Position numbers and translations under genes: made by a program. From assembly GCA_910578495.1 (NCBI GenBank), contig CAJTRE010000014.1, forward strand, positions 1-62,079: 62,079 nt of DNA, given 5' to 3'. The DNA is from an uncultured Dorea sp. Lineage in GTDB: Bacteria; Bacillota; Clostridia; Lachnospirales; Lachnospiraceae. How positions within the stretch are numbered: the first letter of the stretch is position 1; every line of letters begins with the position of its first letter. Under the pieces are notes generated by a model. The model ran no database searches. It was not told the origin of the DNA and saw only the letters and a program-made list of their open reading frames with translations. Positions 36,358-45,858 of the stretch are shown piece after piece.

Positions 36358-37653
36358 TTATACGCTTTCTGCGATTTGCTTTGTAATTTTTAAGAACTTA
36401 TCAATATCATCTGTGCTGTTACAGTGAAGTGGAGATACACGAAGAGCGCCTTCAAGTCCAAGTCCCTCTACAATTCTTTGGGAGTATGGACTAGTCTTTA
36501 ATCTTTCGAAAATAGTTACACCATGCTCTAAGTATTTCTGGGCGCAGTCTGCGTACTCAATACCTTTGATGCCCATAGCAACAATCAGGTCTTTGTAGGT
36601 TAGATCTTCCATATCTACATATACTTCTACGTTTTCAATATGGCGAAGTCCCGGAACTTCTTTTGTTCCCTCTAACATACGGTATAGAAGAGCCCGTTCT
36701 TGAAGGTGGATTCTGTGCATGCCTTCTACATATAATTCACGTCTGTCTGTGCTGTCGCAAAAATCTGTTCCGATTTTACATACATAATCAATAACCGCCA
36801 TCATGGCCGCAAAGTTACCCGGTGTTGGTGTTCCAAGCGCCCATACATCTGCAGGTTTGTGAATGAGCTTTCTGTGAGGCAGATTTGCAATACGGTCAGA
36901 TACATAAGCATATCCACATCCACGTACTCCAAAGAATTTGTACGGTGCAAAGTTTGCAACATCAATATCCCAATCTTCTACATCAATCACAGCGTGAGGT
37001 GCATGCTGCACTGTGTCGCTGATGACATAAATTTCGGGATTGATTTCTCTCACGCGTCTGGTAATTTCTTTGATATCCATAATATTACCGGAAATGTTAG
37101 AGGCCGCCATAATACTTACGAGACAAGTATCTTTATCTACATATTTTAACACTTCGTCCACATCTATGCCACCAGTAACTTTATTTGCCGGAACAACTCG
37201 AAATTCTCTTCCTGTACGGTTACAATAATATTCTACGGCATCGTGTGCAGATGGATGTTCAAGACAGGAAGTTACTGCATTTGTTCCCCAGTTGATTCCT
37301 TCCATAATAGTGCCCACTGCATGGTACATTGTCTGAGAAGCAGATAATTCTGTGATCAGGGCGCCGCTTTTTGCTCCAAATACGTTTTTTAAAATATCTT
37401 CTGTACCATCAGATACAAAATGAGACATATCATAGCCTCTTCCGCGTACACGTTCTGGGCAATCCGGGAATTCCTCAGCGGTACATTTGGCTTCTATTGC
37501 AGCACGAAGGCGCAAAGAACCACCGGAATTTTCAAAGAAAAGTCTATCGCCGTACTTTGGATCGGTGTCTGGGTAGCAGAATTGCGCTTTTAGATTTTTC
37601 TGGTATTCATCGGAAAATAATATTCCATATTTTTCATTCATTACTTCGCTCAT
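36358..37653 (-). CDS. Class V-fold PLP-dependent aminotransferase or lyase
   Basis: The 431-residue protein has the fold-type I class V pattern, with SDGTEDILKNVF, CLEHPSAHDAVEYY, the VISDTVQHAPHAVIDVEDWDID aspartate region and the pyridoxal lysine K239 in APYKFFG. This family includes cysteine desulfurases, serine-pyruvate transaminases and isopenicillin N epimerase-like enzymes, and the substrate is not fixed by the motifs. Context (glycerate kinase downstream, hydroxyacid dehydrogenase in the divergent operon) favours an amino acid such as serine, but that is inference. Confidence 0.85.
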   Translation of the reverse strand: MSEVMNEKYGILFSDEYQKNLKAQFCYPDTDPKYGDRLFFENSGGSLRLRAAIEAKCTAEEFPDCPERVRGRGYDMSHFVSDGTEDILKNVFGAKSGALITELSASQTMYHAVGTIMEGINWGTNAVTSCLEHPSAHDAVEYYCNRTGREFRVVPANKVTGGIDVDEVLKYVDKDTCLVSIMAASNISGNIMDIKEITRRVREINPEIYVISDTVQHAPHAVIDVEDWDIDVANFAPYKFFGVRGCGYAYVSDRIANLPHRKLIHKPADVWALGTPTPGNFAAMMAVIDYVCKIGTDFCDSTDRRELYVEGMHRIHLQERALLYRMLEGTKEVPGLRHIENVEVYVDMEDLTYKDLIVAMGIKGIEYADCAQKYLEHGVTIFERLKTSPYSQRIVEGLGLEGALRVSPLHCNSTDDIDKFLKITKQIAESV

Positions 37654-37717
37654 CGTTGTATCCTCCCATTTGGATTTCGTTGTTATGTTAAGTTCATCAT
37701 AGCACGAAGAAATAGAA

Positions 37718-37746
37718 TTGAGAAATGAATAATTTTGTTGTATAAT
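37718..37746 (+). promoter_or_regulatory. Promoter of the LysR regulator gene
   Basis: TTGAGA (37718-37723) and TATAAT (37741-37746) are separated by exactly 17 bases in the divergent region between the aminotransferase and lysR genes. GGAGG follows at 37766-37770. Confidence 0.75.
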
Positions 37747-37776
37747 ATTAATAAATTCTATATTTGGAGGTGCTAT

Positions 37777-38685
37777 ATGAACCTTGCAGAAATTGAAACA
37801 TTTTTAATGATTGTAGAGACGAAAAATATTACCAAAACTGCAGAAAATCTGTTTCTATCTCAACCTACGGTAAGCCATCGGCTAAAGTCTTTAGAGGAAG
37901 AATTGCAAGTGAAGCTTCTTACAAGAAAGAAAGGATATAAGCAGATTGAACTTACATCCCAGGGAGAGGATTTTATTCCGATTGCAGAGCGGTGGGTGTC
38001 TGTCTGGCAGGAGATGCAGATGCTAAAGCATGGACAGCAGAATTTGTACCTGACTATAGGTTGTACGGATACGTTGAATAGTGCTATGATGTACGATTTG
38101 TACAGGAATATGATGGATGAAAAAGAGCAGATGATGAACCTTCGTATTAAGACACATTACTCTTCAGAAATCTATCAATATTTGGAAAACCACGATATTG
38201 ATTTAGGTTTTGTACATCATCATCTTCATTTTAAGAATATTGTGGCACAGCCCATTTTAAAAGAGAAGATGTATATTATTCAATCTGAGAACCCTCTGCT
38301 TCCTCAGACTGTGATTCATACAGATGAATTGGACCTGAGCCGGGAAATTTTCTTAAGTTGGGAATCCGATTATCAGATTTGGCACGATCAGTGGGTAACA
38401 AGAGGCGAAAAACCGCGTTTTCAGGTAGATACATTTGAGCTCTTGTTCCATCTTTTGTCTCAAGAGAATATGTGGGCAATTGCTCCGGTTACGGTGATGG
38501 AGCGTATCCGGAAGCTTCGTCCGGTATTTGTCAGCGAGATTGGAAACGAAGTGCAGCCGCCGGAGAGAATTACTTACGAGATTAGGCATAAGCATCCGAA
38601 GGAAGCAACCTTAAAATCAGTACACTTATTTGAGGAGCGGTTAAAAGAATATTTGAGCCAAAAGGATTGGGGGTATATTAAGTAG
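37777..38685 (+). CDS. LysR-family transcriptional regulator
   Basis: Started at the ATG at 37777 (GGAGG 6 bases upstream) the protein has 302 residues. It opens with a LysR helix-turn-helix (NLAEIETFLMIVETKNITKTAENLFLSQPTVSHRLKSLE by position 1-40) followed by the substrate-binding-like effector domain. It sits between the minus-strand aminotransferase-kinase operon and the plus-strand oxoprolinase-symporter operon, so it probably controls both in response to a metabolite of the pathway. Confidence 0.92.
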   Translation: MNLAEIETFLMIVETKNITKTAENLFLSQPTVSHRLKSLEEELQVKLLTRKKGYKQIELTSQGEDFIPIAERWVSVWQEMQMLKHGQQNLYLTIGCTDTLNSAMMYDLYRNMMDEKEQMMNLRIKTHYSSEIYQYLENHDIDLGFVHHHLHFKNIVAQPILKEKMYIIQSENPLLPQTVIHTDELDLSREIFLSWESDYQIWHDQWVTRGEKPRFQVDTFELLFHLLSQENMWAIAPVTVMERIRKLRPVFVSEIGNEVQPPERITYEIRHKHPKEATLKSVHLFEERLKEYLSQKDWGYIK

Positions 38686-38887
38686 AATCATATTCAGTCT
38701 TCATTATGCAATTTATTGTTTCTTATGCTCTAAATATTAAAAAACTTAATATATTATAGTGAAATAATTCATTTTTGTTCAATAAAATCCTGTGGTACAC
38801 TATGATTAATTCATAGAGAAACGGTAAAAAAATAAAATAATTTGGGCAACTTTTATAAAAATATATTAGTGAGAGGAGGAATATCGG

Positions 38888-39628
38888 ATGGAGGCAAGAT
38901 TTTTGGCCGCAGGTGACAGTGCAGTTTCTGTTCAACTTGGGGAGGATATTAATCTGGAAGTGAATGGGCGGGTCCGTAAACTATTTGAAGAGTTAATTAA
39001 ACATCCAATCAAGGGAGTGCGGGAACTAGTACCGACTTATGCTTCGCTTTTAGTGCATTATTCTCCGGAGATTATTCTTTTTAAACAATTAAAAGAAGAG
39101 ATCATAGAACGTATTGAAAAACTAGATTTTGATAAATCAGAACAAAAAGAAGCAATACGTATTGTAAAAGAAATTCCAATTTGCTATGACAAAGACTTGG
39201 GGCTTGACATTGAGGACTGTGCGATATTTGAGAATGTGTCTATTGAGGAATTTATACGAATGCATTCCAGTCATGAGTATTACTGCTATATGCTGGGCGT
39301 AGCGCCGGGGCATCCGTATATGTCAAGATTTGAGGAGCATTTTCATTTTAAGAGAAGGGAGACTCCCAGGGTTCATATTTCTGGAGGATCTGTAGTTGCT
39401 CAACTGGGGCAATCAAATCTGATTCCATTCGACCAGCCATGTGGTTGGAATATTGTAGGAGCGACACCAGTGACAGTATGTGATTATAGTAAAGAGGATC
39501 CGTTCTTAGTACATGCTGGAGATTGGGTAAAATATGTGCCAGTGAGCAGAAAAGAATATGAACGTATTAAAAAGGAAGACCGTAAAGGCACCTATCACAT
39601 AAAGACTTATGAGAAAAAGGTGGTGTAA
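38888..39628 (+). CDS. pxpB: 5-oxoprolinase subunit B
   Basis: The 246-residue protein is a KipI/PxpB family member: AAGDSAVSVQLGEDI at the start, VPTYASLLVHY, YMLGVAPGHPYM, and the late ISGGSVVAQLGQSNLIPFDQPCGWNIVGATP segment. With PxpC and PxpA it forms the ATP-dependent enzyme that opens 5-oxoproline (pyroglutamate) to glutamate. It is the first gene of a five-gene operon and has GAGAGGAGGA before the start. The upstream 200 bases are AT-rich; an extended -10 (TGGTACACT) near 38800 is a possible promoter. Confidence 0.92.
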   Translation: MEARFLAAGDSAVSVQLGEDINLEVNGRVRKLFEELIKHPIKGVRELVPTYASLLVHYSPEIILFKQLKEEIIERIEKLDFDKSEQKEAIRIVKEIPICYDKDLGLDIEDCAIFENVSIEEFIRMHSSHEYYCYMLGVAPGHPYMSRFEEHFHFKRRETPRVHISGGSVVAQLGQSNLIPFDQPCGWNIVGATPVTVCDYSKEDPFLVHAGDWVKYVPVSRKEYERIKKEDRKGTYHIKTYEKKVV

Positions 39629-39631
39629 GTT

Positions 39632-40585
39632 ATGGGAATTATTGTTGAAAATCCGGGTATTCAGACAACAGTACAGGATGAAGGAAGATTCGGAAGCCAG
39701 CAGTATGGAGTGTCTCCAGCAGGACCTATGGATTTAAAATCTTTCTGGATTGCCAACATTTTGGTAGGTAATAAAAAAGAGGAAGGGGTTCTGGAAATGA
39801 CTTTTCAGGGACCAGCCTTAAGATTTGAAAAAGATAATCTTATTGCCATTACGGGAGGTAATTTGCAGCCAATGGTAAATGGTGAACCAGTGCCTATGTA
39901 TCAGGCAGTTCTGGTACATGCTGGAGATGAACTTTCTATTGGAATCACAAATGGAAACGGCAGCAGGGCTTATCTTGCGTTTGCAGGAGGGCTTGATATT
40001 CCGCTGGTGATGGGAAGTAAGTCTACACTTATGAGGAATAAGCTTGGTGGTATTGAAGGGAGAAAGTTGGAAAAGGGAGATAGGATAAAGTTTCTTGAGC
40101 CCAAAACAGAACTTCCAAATATGAAAGAGAGAAAATTGACGCCGGCGGTATTTCCGAAAAGAGAGCTGACTTTGAGAGTAGTAACGGGGCCACAGGACGA
40201 TGCATTTTCTGAGGAAGAGTTAAAGAAGTTCTTTTGGTACAGCGCAAAAATTACTAATGAGTTTGATCGTATGGGATGCAGGCTGGAAAGAGAAGAGCCT
40301 CTCCATCATCTGGTAGATGGAAATATCCTTACAGATGGCGTTTCTTTTGGTTCTATCCAGATTCCGCCAAATGGACAGCCAATCATTATGATGGCAGATC
40401 GGCAGACAACTGGAGGATATACTAAAATTGGAACGGTTATATCTGTAGATCTTCCAAAACTGGCACAAAGTATGCCGGGATATAAAGTGCGTTTTGTGAG
40501 AGTAGGAATTGAACTTGCGCAGACGCTTTACTTAAGACAGCTTCAAACCATCCAGAATCTGGATCAGCGTTTGAATCAGAGATAA
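39632..40585 (+). CDS. pxpC: 5-oxoprolinase subunit C (biotin-dependent carboxyltransferase-like)
   Basis: The 317-residue protein shows the KipA/PxpC landmarks NPGIQTTVQDEGRFG, YGVSPAGPMD, NILVGN, LAFAGGLDIPLVMGS and VTGPQDDAF. It is homologous to the carboxyltransferase-like domain of urea amidolyase but works here as part of the oxoprolinase. It starts 3 bases after pxpB, as expected for two subunits that assemble together. Confidence 0.93.
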   Translation: MGIIVENPGIQTTVQDEGRFGSQQYGVSPAGPMDLKSFWIANILVGNKKEEGVLEMTFQGPALRFEKDNLIAITGGNLQPMVNGEPVPMYQAVLVHAGDELSIGITNGNGSRAYLAFAGGLDIPLVMGSKSTLMRNKLGGIEGRKLEKGDRIKFLEPKTELPNMKERKLTPAVFPKRELTLRVVTGPQDDAFSEEELKKFFWYSAKITNEFDRMGCRLEREEPLHHLVDGNILTDGVSFGSIQIPPNGQPIIMMADRQTTGGYTKIGTVISVDLPKLAQSMPGYKVRFVRVGIELAQTLYLRQLQTIQNLDQRLNQR

Positions 40586-40618
40586 AGAAATATATTTAAG
40601 GAAAAGGAGAATTATATT

Positions 40619-41578
40619 ATGAAAATTGTTGTATTGGACGGTTACACATTAAACCCTGGAGATATCAGCTGGGAGGGGTTAGAGGCTTTCGGAGAAGTAA
40701 CAGTATATGATCGTACAAAAGCAGAGGATATTGTAACGCGCATCGGAGAGGCAGAAGTGGTATACACCAATAAGACACCGATTACAAGAGAGACATTGGC
40801 TGCTTGCCAGAATGTAAAATTTATCGGCGTACTTGCCACAGGTTATAACATTGTAGATATCGCTGCCGCAAAAGAGAAAGATATTCCAGTATGTAACATC
40901 CCGACATATGGAACGGCGGCGGTTTCCCAGTTTGCAATTGCATTATTATTAGAATTATGTCATCACATTGGAGAACATTCTGAGGCAGTAAAAGCAGGTG
41001 AGTGGACTAGTAATCCAGATTGGTGTTTCTGGAAATATCCACTGGTGGAGCTTGCTGGAAAAACTATGGGTATCATCGGATTTGGAAGAATCGGACAGGA
41101 TACTGGAAAGATTGCACAGGCACTTGGCATGAACGTACTTGCTTTTGACTCATACCAGAATTCAGAACTGGAAAGTGAAACCTGTCATTATGCAGACCTT
41201 GACACACTCCTTGCACAGTCAGACGTAATTTCTCTGCATTGCCCATTATTCCCGTCTACAGAGGGAATTATTAACAAGGAGAATATCGCTAAAATGAAAG
41301 ACGGCGTCATGATTATCAACGACTCCAGAGGACCGCTTATTGTGGAGGAAGACTTAAGAGATGCATTGAATAGTGGAAAGGTTGCAGGAGCGGCGCTAGA
41401 TGTCGTGTCTACAGAACCAATCAAGATGGATAATCCACTTTTAGATGCAAAAAATGTCATTTTGACTCCACATATTGCGTGGGCGCCAAAGGAGTCTAGA
41501 CAGAGATTGATGGATATTGCGGTAGAAAACTTAAAAGCATATGTAGAGGGAGAGCCTCAGAATGTTGTGAATAAATAA
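40619..41578 (+). CDS. D-2-hydroxyacid dehydrogenase (hydroxypyruvate reductase-like)
   Basis: The 319-residue enzyme has the NAD-binding motif GIIGFGRIGQDTGKIAQALGM and the catalytic set of the family: arginine in NDSRGPLIVEEDL, glutamate in DVVSTEPI and histidine in TPHIAWAP. Closest in pattern to glycerate dehydrogenase/hydroxypyruvate reductase, it would convert hydroxypyruvate to D-glycerate with NADH. It is inserted between pxpC and pxpA, an unusual place, and glycerate kinase is encoded nearby on the other strand. Confidence 0.9.
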   Translation: MKIVVLDGYTLNPGDISWEGLEAFGEVTVYDRTKAEDIVTRIGEAEVVYTNKTPITRETLAACQNVKFIGVLATGYNIVDIAAAKEKDIPVCNIPTYGTAAVSQFAIALLLELCHHIGEHSEAVKAGEWTSNPDWCFWKYPLVELAGKTMGIIGFGRIGQDTGKIAQALGMNVLAFDSYQNSELESETCHYADLDTLLAQSDVISLHCPLFPSTEGIINKENIAKMKDGVMIINDSRGPLIVEEDLRDALNSGKVAGAALDVVSTEPIKMDNPLLDAKNVILTPHIAWAPKESRQRLMDIAVENLKAYVEGEPQNVVNK

Positions 41579-41592
41579 AGGAGGGAAACGAG

Positions 41593-42348
41593 ATGTATTG
41601 TGTTGATCTGAATAGTGATATGGGCGAGAGTTTTGGCGCTTATAAGCTTGGCGGGGATGAAGAAATCATCAAGTATGTGACAACAGCAAACGCAGCCTGC
41701 GGCTGGCATGCCGGTGATCCGATGGTTATGGATAAAGTTGTAAAAATGGCGAAAGAGCGTAACGTTGTTGTGGGAGCACACCCGGGATATCCAGATCTTA
41801 TGGGATTTGGGAGACGGAAAATGGTTCTGTCTTTTGACGAGGTAAAGAATTATGTGAAGTATCAGATTGGAGCATTGCATGCATTTACCCAGAGCTATGG
41901 GATGAAGTTAAATCATGTGGCACCTCATGGGGCAATGGGAAATCAGTGCCAGTATGACGAGGGAATCTCAACGGCAATTGTAGAGGCAGTTACAGAGTTT
42001 GACAAAGATTTAATCATCTATTACTGTGCAGGCGCAGTGCTTGGGGATATCGCAAAAGCAGCCGGGCTTCGTACAGCATCTGAGATTTTTGCAGACCGCG
42101 CTTATATGGATGATCTTTCACTGGTACCAAGAAAAATGGAAGGTTCTGTGATCACGAACGAAGATGTGGCAATTGCACGCTGTGTACGTATGATTAAAGA
42201 AGGGAAAGTAACATCTATTAACGGTAAAGAATTAGACATCAAGGGCGATACACTTTGTGTTCATGGGGACGGACCGAAAGCTCTGGCATTTGTACAGAGA
42301 ATCCGAGAGACATTTGCAAAAGAAGGAATTGAAATTAAACACTTATAA
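41593..42348 (+). CDS. pxpA: 5-oxoprolinase subunit A (LamB/YcsF family)
   Basis: The 251-residue protein begins CVDLNSDMGESFGAYKLGGDEEIIKYVTTANAACGWHAGDP in the pattern of LamB/YcsF proteins and continues with VGAHPGYPDLMGFGRR, the LNHVAPHGAMGN segment and the C-terminal VHGDGPKAL. It is the third subunit of the PxpABC enzyme. Its gene has GGAGGG before the start and is separated from pxpBC by the dehydrogenase gene. Confidence 0.95.
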   Translation: MYCVDLNSDMGESFGAYKLGGDEEIIKYVTTANAACGWHAGDPMVMDKVVKMAKERNVVVGAHPGYPDLMGFGRRKMVLSFDEVKNYVKYQIGALHAFTQSYGMKLNHVAPHGAMGNQCQYDEGISTAIVEAVTEFDKDLIIYYCAGAVLGDIAKAAGLRTASEIFADRAYMDDLSLVPRKMEGSVITNEDVAIARCVRMIKEGKVTSINGKELDIKGDTLCVHGDGPKALAFVQRIRETFAKEGIEIKHL

Positions 42349-42367
42349 AAGATAAAGGAGAGGGAAA

Positions 42368-43723
42368 ATGAGTAACGAAACAACAAAGAAACAACCGATG
42401 TCTGTTGTAAAGAAAATGATGATTGCACTTATCGGCGGACTTGCGGTCGGATTTGCTTTCTTATTTATCAGAGAGAACTTAATGGGATCGGGCAATGAAG
42501 CGGCATGGACAATGATTAATAAGATTTTATTCCAAGATATTACGGTGCCGGAAGGTGTTGGCGCTATCGGTATTTTCTATATTGTAGGTCAGATTTTTAT
42601 GAAAGGACTACAGCTTGCGATCGTACCGCTGGTACTTGTGTCTTTGAGTCTTGCGATGTGTAGTATCTCCAACTCTACAAAGCTTGGACGTATTGCGGGA
42701 CGTACACTTGGAGGATTTCTCGGGTTCTATGTGTGTGGAGCGGCTCTTGGATGTCTCATTGCATATATGGTAAAGGCGGCAGGATTTTTCAATGTAACAC
42801 TTCCAAGCGAGGGCGTTGCAGAAGCGGCGACTATTGACGCATTTAATCCTCTGGCTGTAATTGTAAACGCAGTACCATCTAACATTACAGATGCATTTAG
42901 CACGAATAACAGTATCCTCTCCATAGTAGTTGTATCTATTATTATTGGTCTTTGTCTAAATAAATTAGGGAAAAAGGGTGATCCACTTAAGAAAGTGTTA
43001 GAGAGTGGAAATGAAATTATCCAAATGTATTTAACATTCCTTATCAATAAAGTAGGACCGGTTGGCATTTTCTGTCTGATTTCCAGAACATTTGCCATCT
43101 ATGGAGTAGAGTATTTAGCGCCTGTAGCAGCATATGTTGTATCTGCAATGTTAACATTGTTCTTGCTGGTAGTTACGCTTTACCCGCTTGGTATCTGGAT
43201 CACAACAAAACAAAATCCGGTCAAATTTCTAAAGAAGATTGCCAAAGTAGGTGTATTCGGATTCTCCACTAACTCTTCTGCTGCTTGTCTGCCGTTGAAT
43301 ACAAGAACATGTATTGATGAGCTTGGATGTAGTGAAGAAGTTACAAGTTTTGTTCTTCCGACAGGTATGACCATTAACATGAACGGAACAACAGTTATGC
43401 ACATGTTTGCAGTTACCTTTATCGCAACTGCAGCGGGTATTGATGTAACACCTGCAAACATGGTTGTTATGGCATTCTTATCTATCTGTGCGGCAGCAGG
43501 AACACCTGCAATTCCGATTGCAGGAACAACTATGATCTTTACGGTATTGTCCGGTATGGGATGGACATCTGAGTTATGTCTTCTTGGTTATGCGCTTGTA
43601 GTAGCAATCAATCGTCCGGTTGAGATGGCGCTGCTGCCACTGAACGTAATCGGTGATGCAGCAGTTAACGTAATCGTCAATGCAAAAGAGAAGGAACTTG
43701 ATAAAGACATTTATAACAGTTAA
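42368..43723 (+). CDS. DAACS-family sodium/amino acid symporter with atypical binding site
   Basis: The 451-residue protein has the fold of GltPh-type transporters, with the first re-entrant hairpin motif (STNSSAACLPLNTR), the TM7 motif and the TM8 region all aligned without gaps. Key residues differ from the glutamate and aspartate carriers: NMDGT reads NMNGT (D312 replaced by N), and in TM8 the residues equal to D390, D394 and R397 read N, E and L. The arginine that holds the acidic side chain is absent, so a neutral or unusual substrate is likely. It closes the oxoprolinase operon, suggesting it brings in that pathway's substrate. Confidence 0.88.
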   Translation: MSNETTKKQPMSVVKKMMIALIGGLAVGFAFLFIRENLMGSGNEAAWTMINKILFQDITVPEGVGAIGIFYIVGQIFMKGLQLAIVPLVLVSLSLAMCSISNSTKLGRIAGRTLGGFLGFYVCGAALGCLIAYMVKAAGFFNVTLPSEGVAEAATIDAFNPLAVIVNAVPSNITDAFSTNNSILSIVVVSIIIGLCLNKLGKKGDPLKKVLESGNEIIQMYLTFLINKVGPVGIFCLISRTFAIYGVEYLAPVAAYVVSAMLTLFLLVVTLYPLGIWITTKQNPVKFLKKIAKVGVFGFSTNSSAACLPLNTRTCIDELGCSEEVTSFVLPTGMTINMNGTTVMHMFAVTFIATAAGIDVTPANMVVMAFLSICAAAGTPAIPIAGTTMIFTVLSGMGWTSELCLLGYALVVAINRPVEMALLPLNVIGDAAVNVIVNAKEKELDKDIYNS

Positions 43724-43730
43724 TGGATAG

Positions 43731-43775
43731 AACAGGGAGACAGTGAGTTATTCTGATTCACTGTCTTCCTGTTTT
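43731..43775 (+). terminator. Intrinsic terminator of the pxp-symporter operon
   Basis: A 15-base stem with one G-U pair (ACAGGGAGACAGTGA with TCACTGTCTTCCTGT) is followed by TTTT, shortly after the symporter stop codon. Confidence 0.9.
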
Positions 43776-43798
43776 AGATTATCAAAAGCAACGGAATG

Positions 43799-45520
43799 TC
43801 AGAAAATATATTCTCTTACCAGATCAAATGGTGCAGGTCCTACATTCAGTACGGCTTTGTGAAAACGTTCCTGCGAGAAATTGTCCCCCCATTTATTTAT
43901 TGCCTCTTTTTTGAGTTCCAAAAATTCAACATATCCGATATAGTATTTTAAATAATTCGCCGGATCGGACAGAATCAGATTGTAGATTTCTTCAATCGCT
44001 TGCGTATCGGTAATACCAAAGTCTTGGAAAAAGGCTACCGTATCCATGAGCGACCATCCATCGTAATGAATTCCCATATCTGCCAGTGCGTAAAGTCCCA
44101 GAAGAATGGAAGTGTTACGCTGCATAATGGCTGCCTGATCTTTTTCAATAGGAGCAAAATAATAGCTGAGCATTTCAGTGTATGTAGCCCAGCCTTCTAC
44201 ATAACCGCCAAAGTTCAGTATACTCCGGATGGGGGCAGGATCTTGATTCGCAAAATAGACCGTTTGGTATAGGTGTCCCGGATAGCCTTCGTGGGCAAGT
44301 GTTGTATAAAGAGAGAGATCATCCGGCATATGACCGGAGTTTAAGTAGATGACGTTATCTTTTGTACTGTCAATAGCCGGAATCATATAAAAGGCCGGGC
44401 TTAAGTATTCCTCCATGGATTTTTCCACATATTTAATCTCGGTATTTACTTTGGGCGGTTTCGGAAAAATGCCTTTTAACTTCGATTGTAGGGAAGATAA
44501 AATGGATACAGGGTTAGAGTCTTTCAGTGTTATCTTCTGTGTTGTGTCCATGTCCGCACTCGAAGTTATAGTTTTTTGGAGCATTGTAAAATCTTCTGTT
44601 ATTTGATTTCTTGTAAGTTTTTGAAGCTCAGGAATACTTCTGGAAGAGCCGGTTTCGGTATTTACAACTGCCTCATAATAATGGCTGCCTTTCGGGAGAT
44701 TGCAAAGTCCGCCGTTATTTGTTCCGGTGGTTCGTAGTTTTTGCAGTCCGTCTTTTAGTTCTTTATAGGCAGGAAGAAGATATTGGGCTATGTAGTCTTC
44801 GTTTTTCTTTATATAGACAGCTTTGTCACCTTCAGATAAGTGTAAATCATCTATACGAGATTCAAAAGAAGAGTAAAGATAATTATTTGCTTGTAAATTA
44901 ATAAATGTCTCGCATTCAGTGATGATAGTATCAGCACGAGATTCAGACATAAAAAGTCCTTGTTTGGATTTTTCCTGTTCAAAGGCTAGAATAGATTGAA
45001 AATATTCTGGCGTCTGAGCAAGTAATTTGAGGTAAATGTCTACATCTTCTTTATCATAAAACCGAAATTCGGATAAAAGTATCGGAAGCTGTGCCTGTGT
45101 CCCGGTAAGAGGTGCAAGCGGTTCTTCATACAAAGCATATTGGAATTGTTCTAAAGAGGAAGTCAGATAGCTTTCCAGCACGTCATAAGTCAATTGATTT
45201 TCTTTGGAGAGTTTAGAGCGTTTGTGGGAACCTAGAAGAGCCAGTGCATTTTCTACTGCGGCACACATAGCGTCGGAGTCTGCACTGTATTGTCCAAAAG
45301 TTACGGGCGCTTCTTCAATGTCATATTGAGAAGGGTCTTTTAATGTATAGTGGAGAGAGATGGTGTTTCCAGAAACCTCCTGACAGAAAAACTTTTCTGT
45401 GTAGGCATTGAATTTACGATTTTCCAAAGGGGCAGGGCCGAAGAATGTATAGAATCCGGCGCTGGTAAATAAAATGATGGAAAAGAAAATAAGAATAATA
45501 AGAGAACGTTTTTTGCGCAT
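43799..45520 (-). CDS. DUF885-family putative metallopeptidase, membrane-anchored
   Basis: The 573-residue protein has an N-terminal membrane helix at about 7-25 and an extracellular DUF885 domain. The family motif HEGYPGH begins at H410, and GGYVEGWATYTEML follows about 35 residues later; together they look like a gluzincin-type zinc site (HExxH-like variant plus downstream glutamate). The protein family is described as carboxypeptidase-related but substrates are mostly unknown. It is transcribed alone and convergent with the symporter operon. Confidence 0.87.
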   Translation of the reverse strand: MRKKRSLIILIFFSIILFTSAGFYTFFGPAPLENRKFNAYTEKFFCQEVSGNTISLHYTLKDPSQYDIEEAPVTFGQYSADSDAMCAAVENALALLGSHKRSKLSKENQLTYDVLESYLTSSLEQFQYALYEEPLAPLTGTQAQLPILLSEFRFYDKEDVDIYLKLLAQTPEYFQSILAFEQEKSKQGLFMSESRADTIITECETFINLQANNYLYSSFESRIDDLHLSEGDKAVYIKKNEDYIAQYLLPAYKELKDGLQKLRTTGTNNGGLCNLPKGSHYYEAVVNTETGSSRSIPELQKLTRNQITEDFTMLQKTITSSADMDTTQKITLKDSNPVSILSSLQSKLKGIFPKPPKVNTEIKYVEKSMEEYLSPAFYMIPAIDSTKDNVIYLNSGHMPDDLSLYTTLAHEGYPGHLYQTVYFANQDPAPIRSILNFGGYVEGWATYTEMLSYYFAPIEKDQAAIMQRNTSILLGLYALADMGIHYDGWSLMDTVAFFQDFGITDTQAIEEIYNLILSDPANYLKYYIGYVEFLELKKEAINKWGDNFSQERFHKAVLNVGPAPFDLVREYIF

Positions 45521-45713
45521 AATGATTCCTTATAAGTTTTTACCTATGTATATGCGGCGGCTTAGGGGTTCATGTGTGAGAGTTTTATCGAATATATTGT
45601 TTTTAATGATTTTGCTTTTCTGTGATATGAGTATATGTTATTCTATTTTATTTTATAGAGGGGAATCTTTCTTTTTTGAATAATATTAAGTTGCAGAAAA
45701 GGAGGTGAGGGGT

Positions 45714-45743
45714 ATGATACCTTGCAAAAATGTATCCATGTAA
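45714..45743 (+). other. Nine-codon micro-ORF behind a perfect ribosome binding site
   Basis: AAAAGGAGGTGAG, an ideal complement to the 16S 3-prime end, precedes ATG at 45714, but the frame stops after nine codons (MIPCKNVSM). Other frames continue further without a clear family match. It may be a leader peptide or the start of a decayed gene in the region 45521-45858, which otherwise shows no gene I can support. Confidence 0.3.
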
Positions 45744-45858
45744 GTATTCTGAATTTTATTCATTTTCCGGAGGATGAGCGATGTTTTCGGAAAATTGGAG
45801 TCTGTGATCTCGAAACCGGTATGCAGAGAAGCGGGGAAGAGAAGAAGGGGCACGTCAG

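Noticed and set aside
45546..45683. 45-codon plus-strand frame with a hydrophobic centre
   Set aside because: No ribosome binding site, no recognisable family, and extreme T-richness explains the hydrophobic residues.
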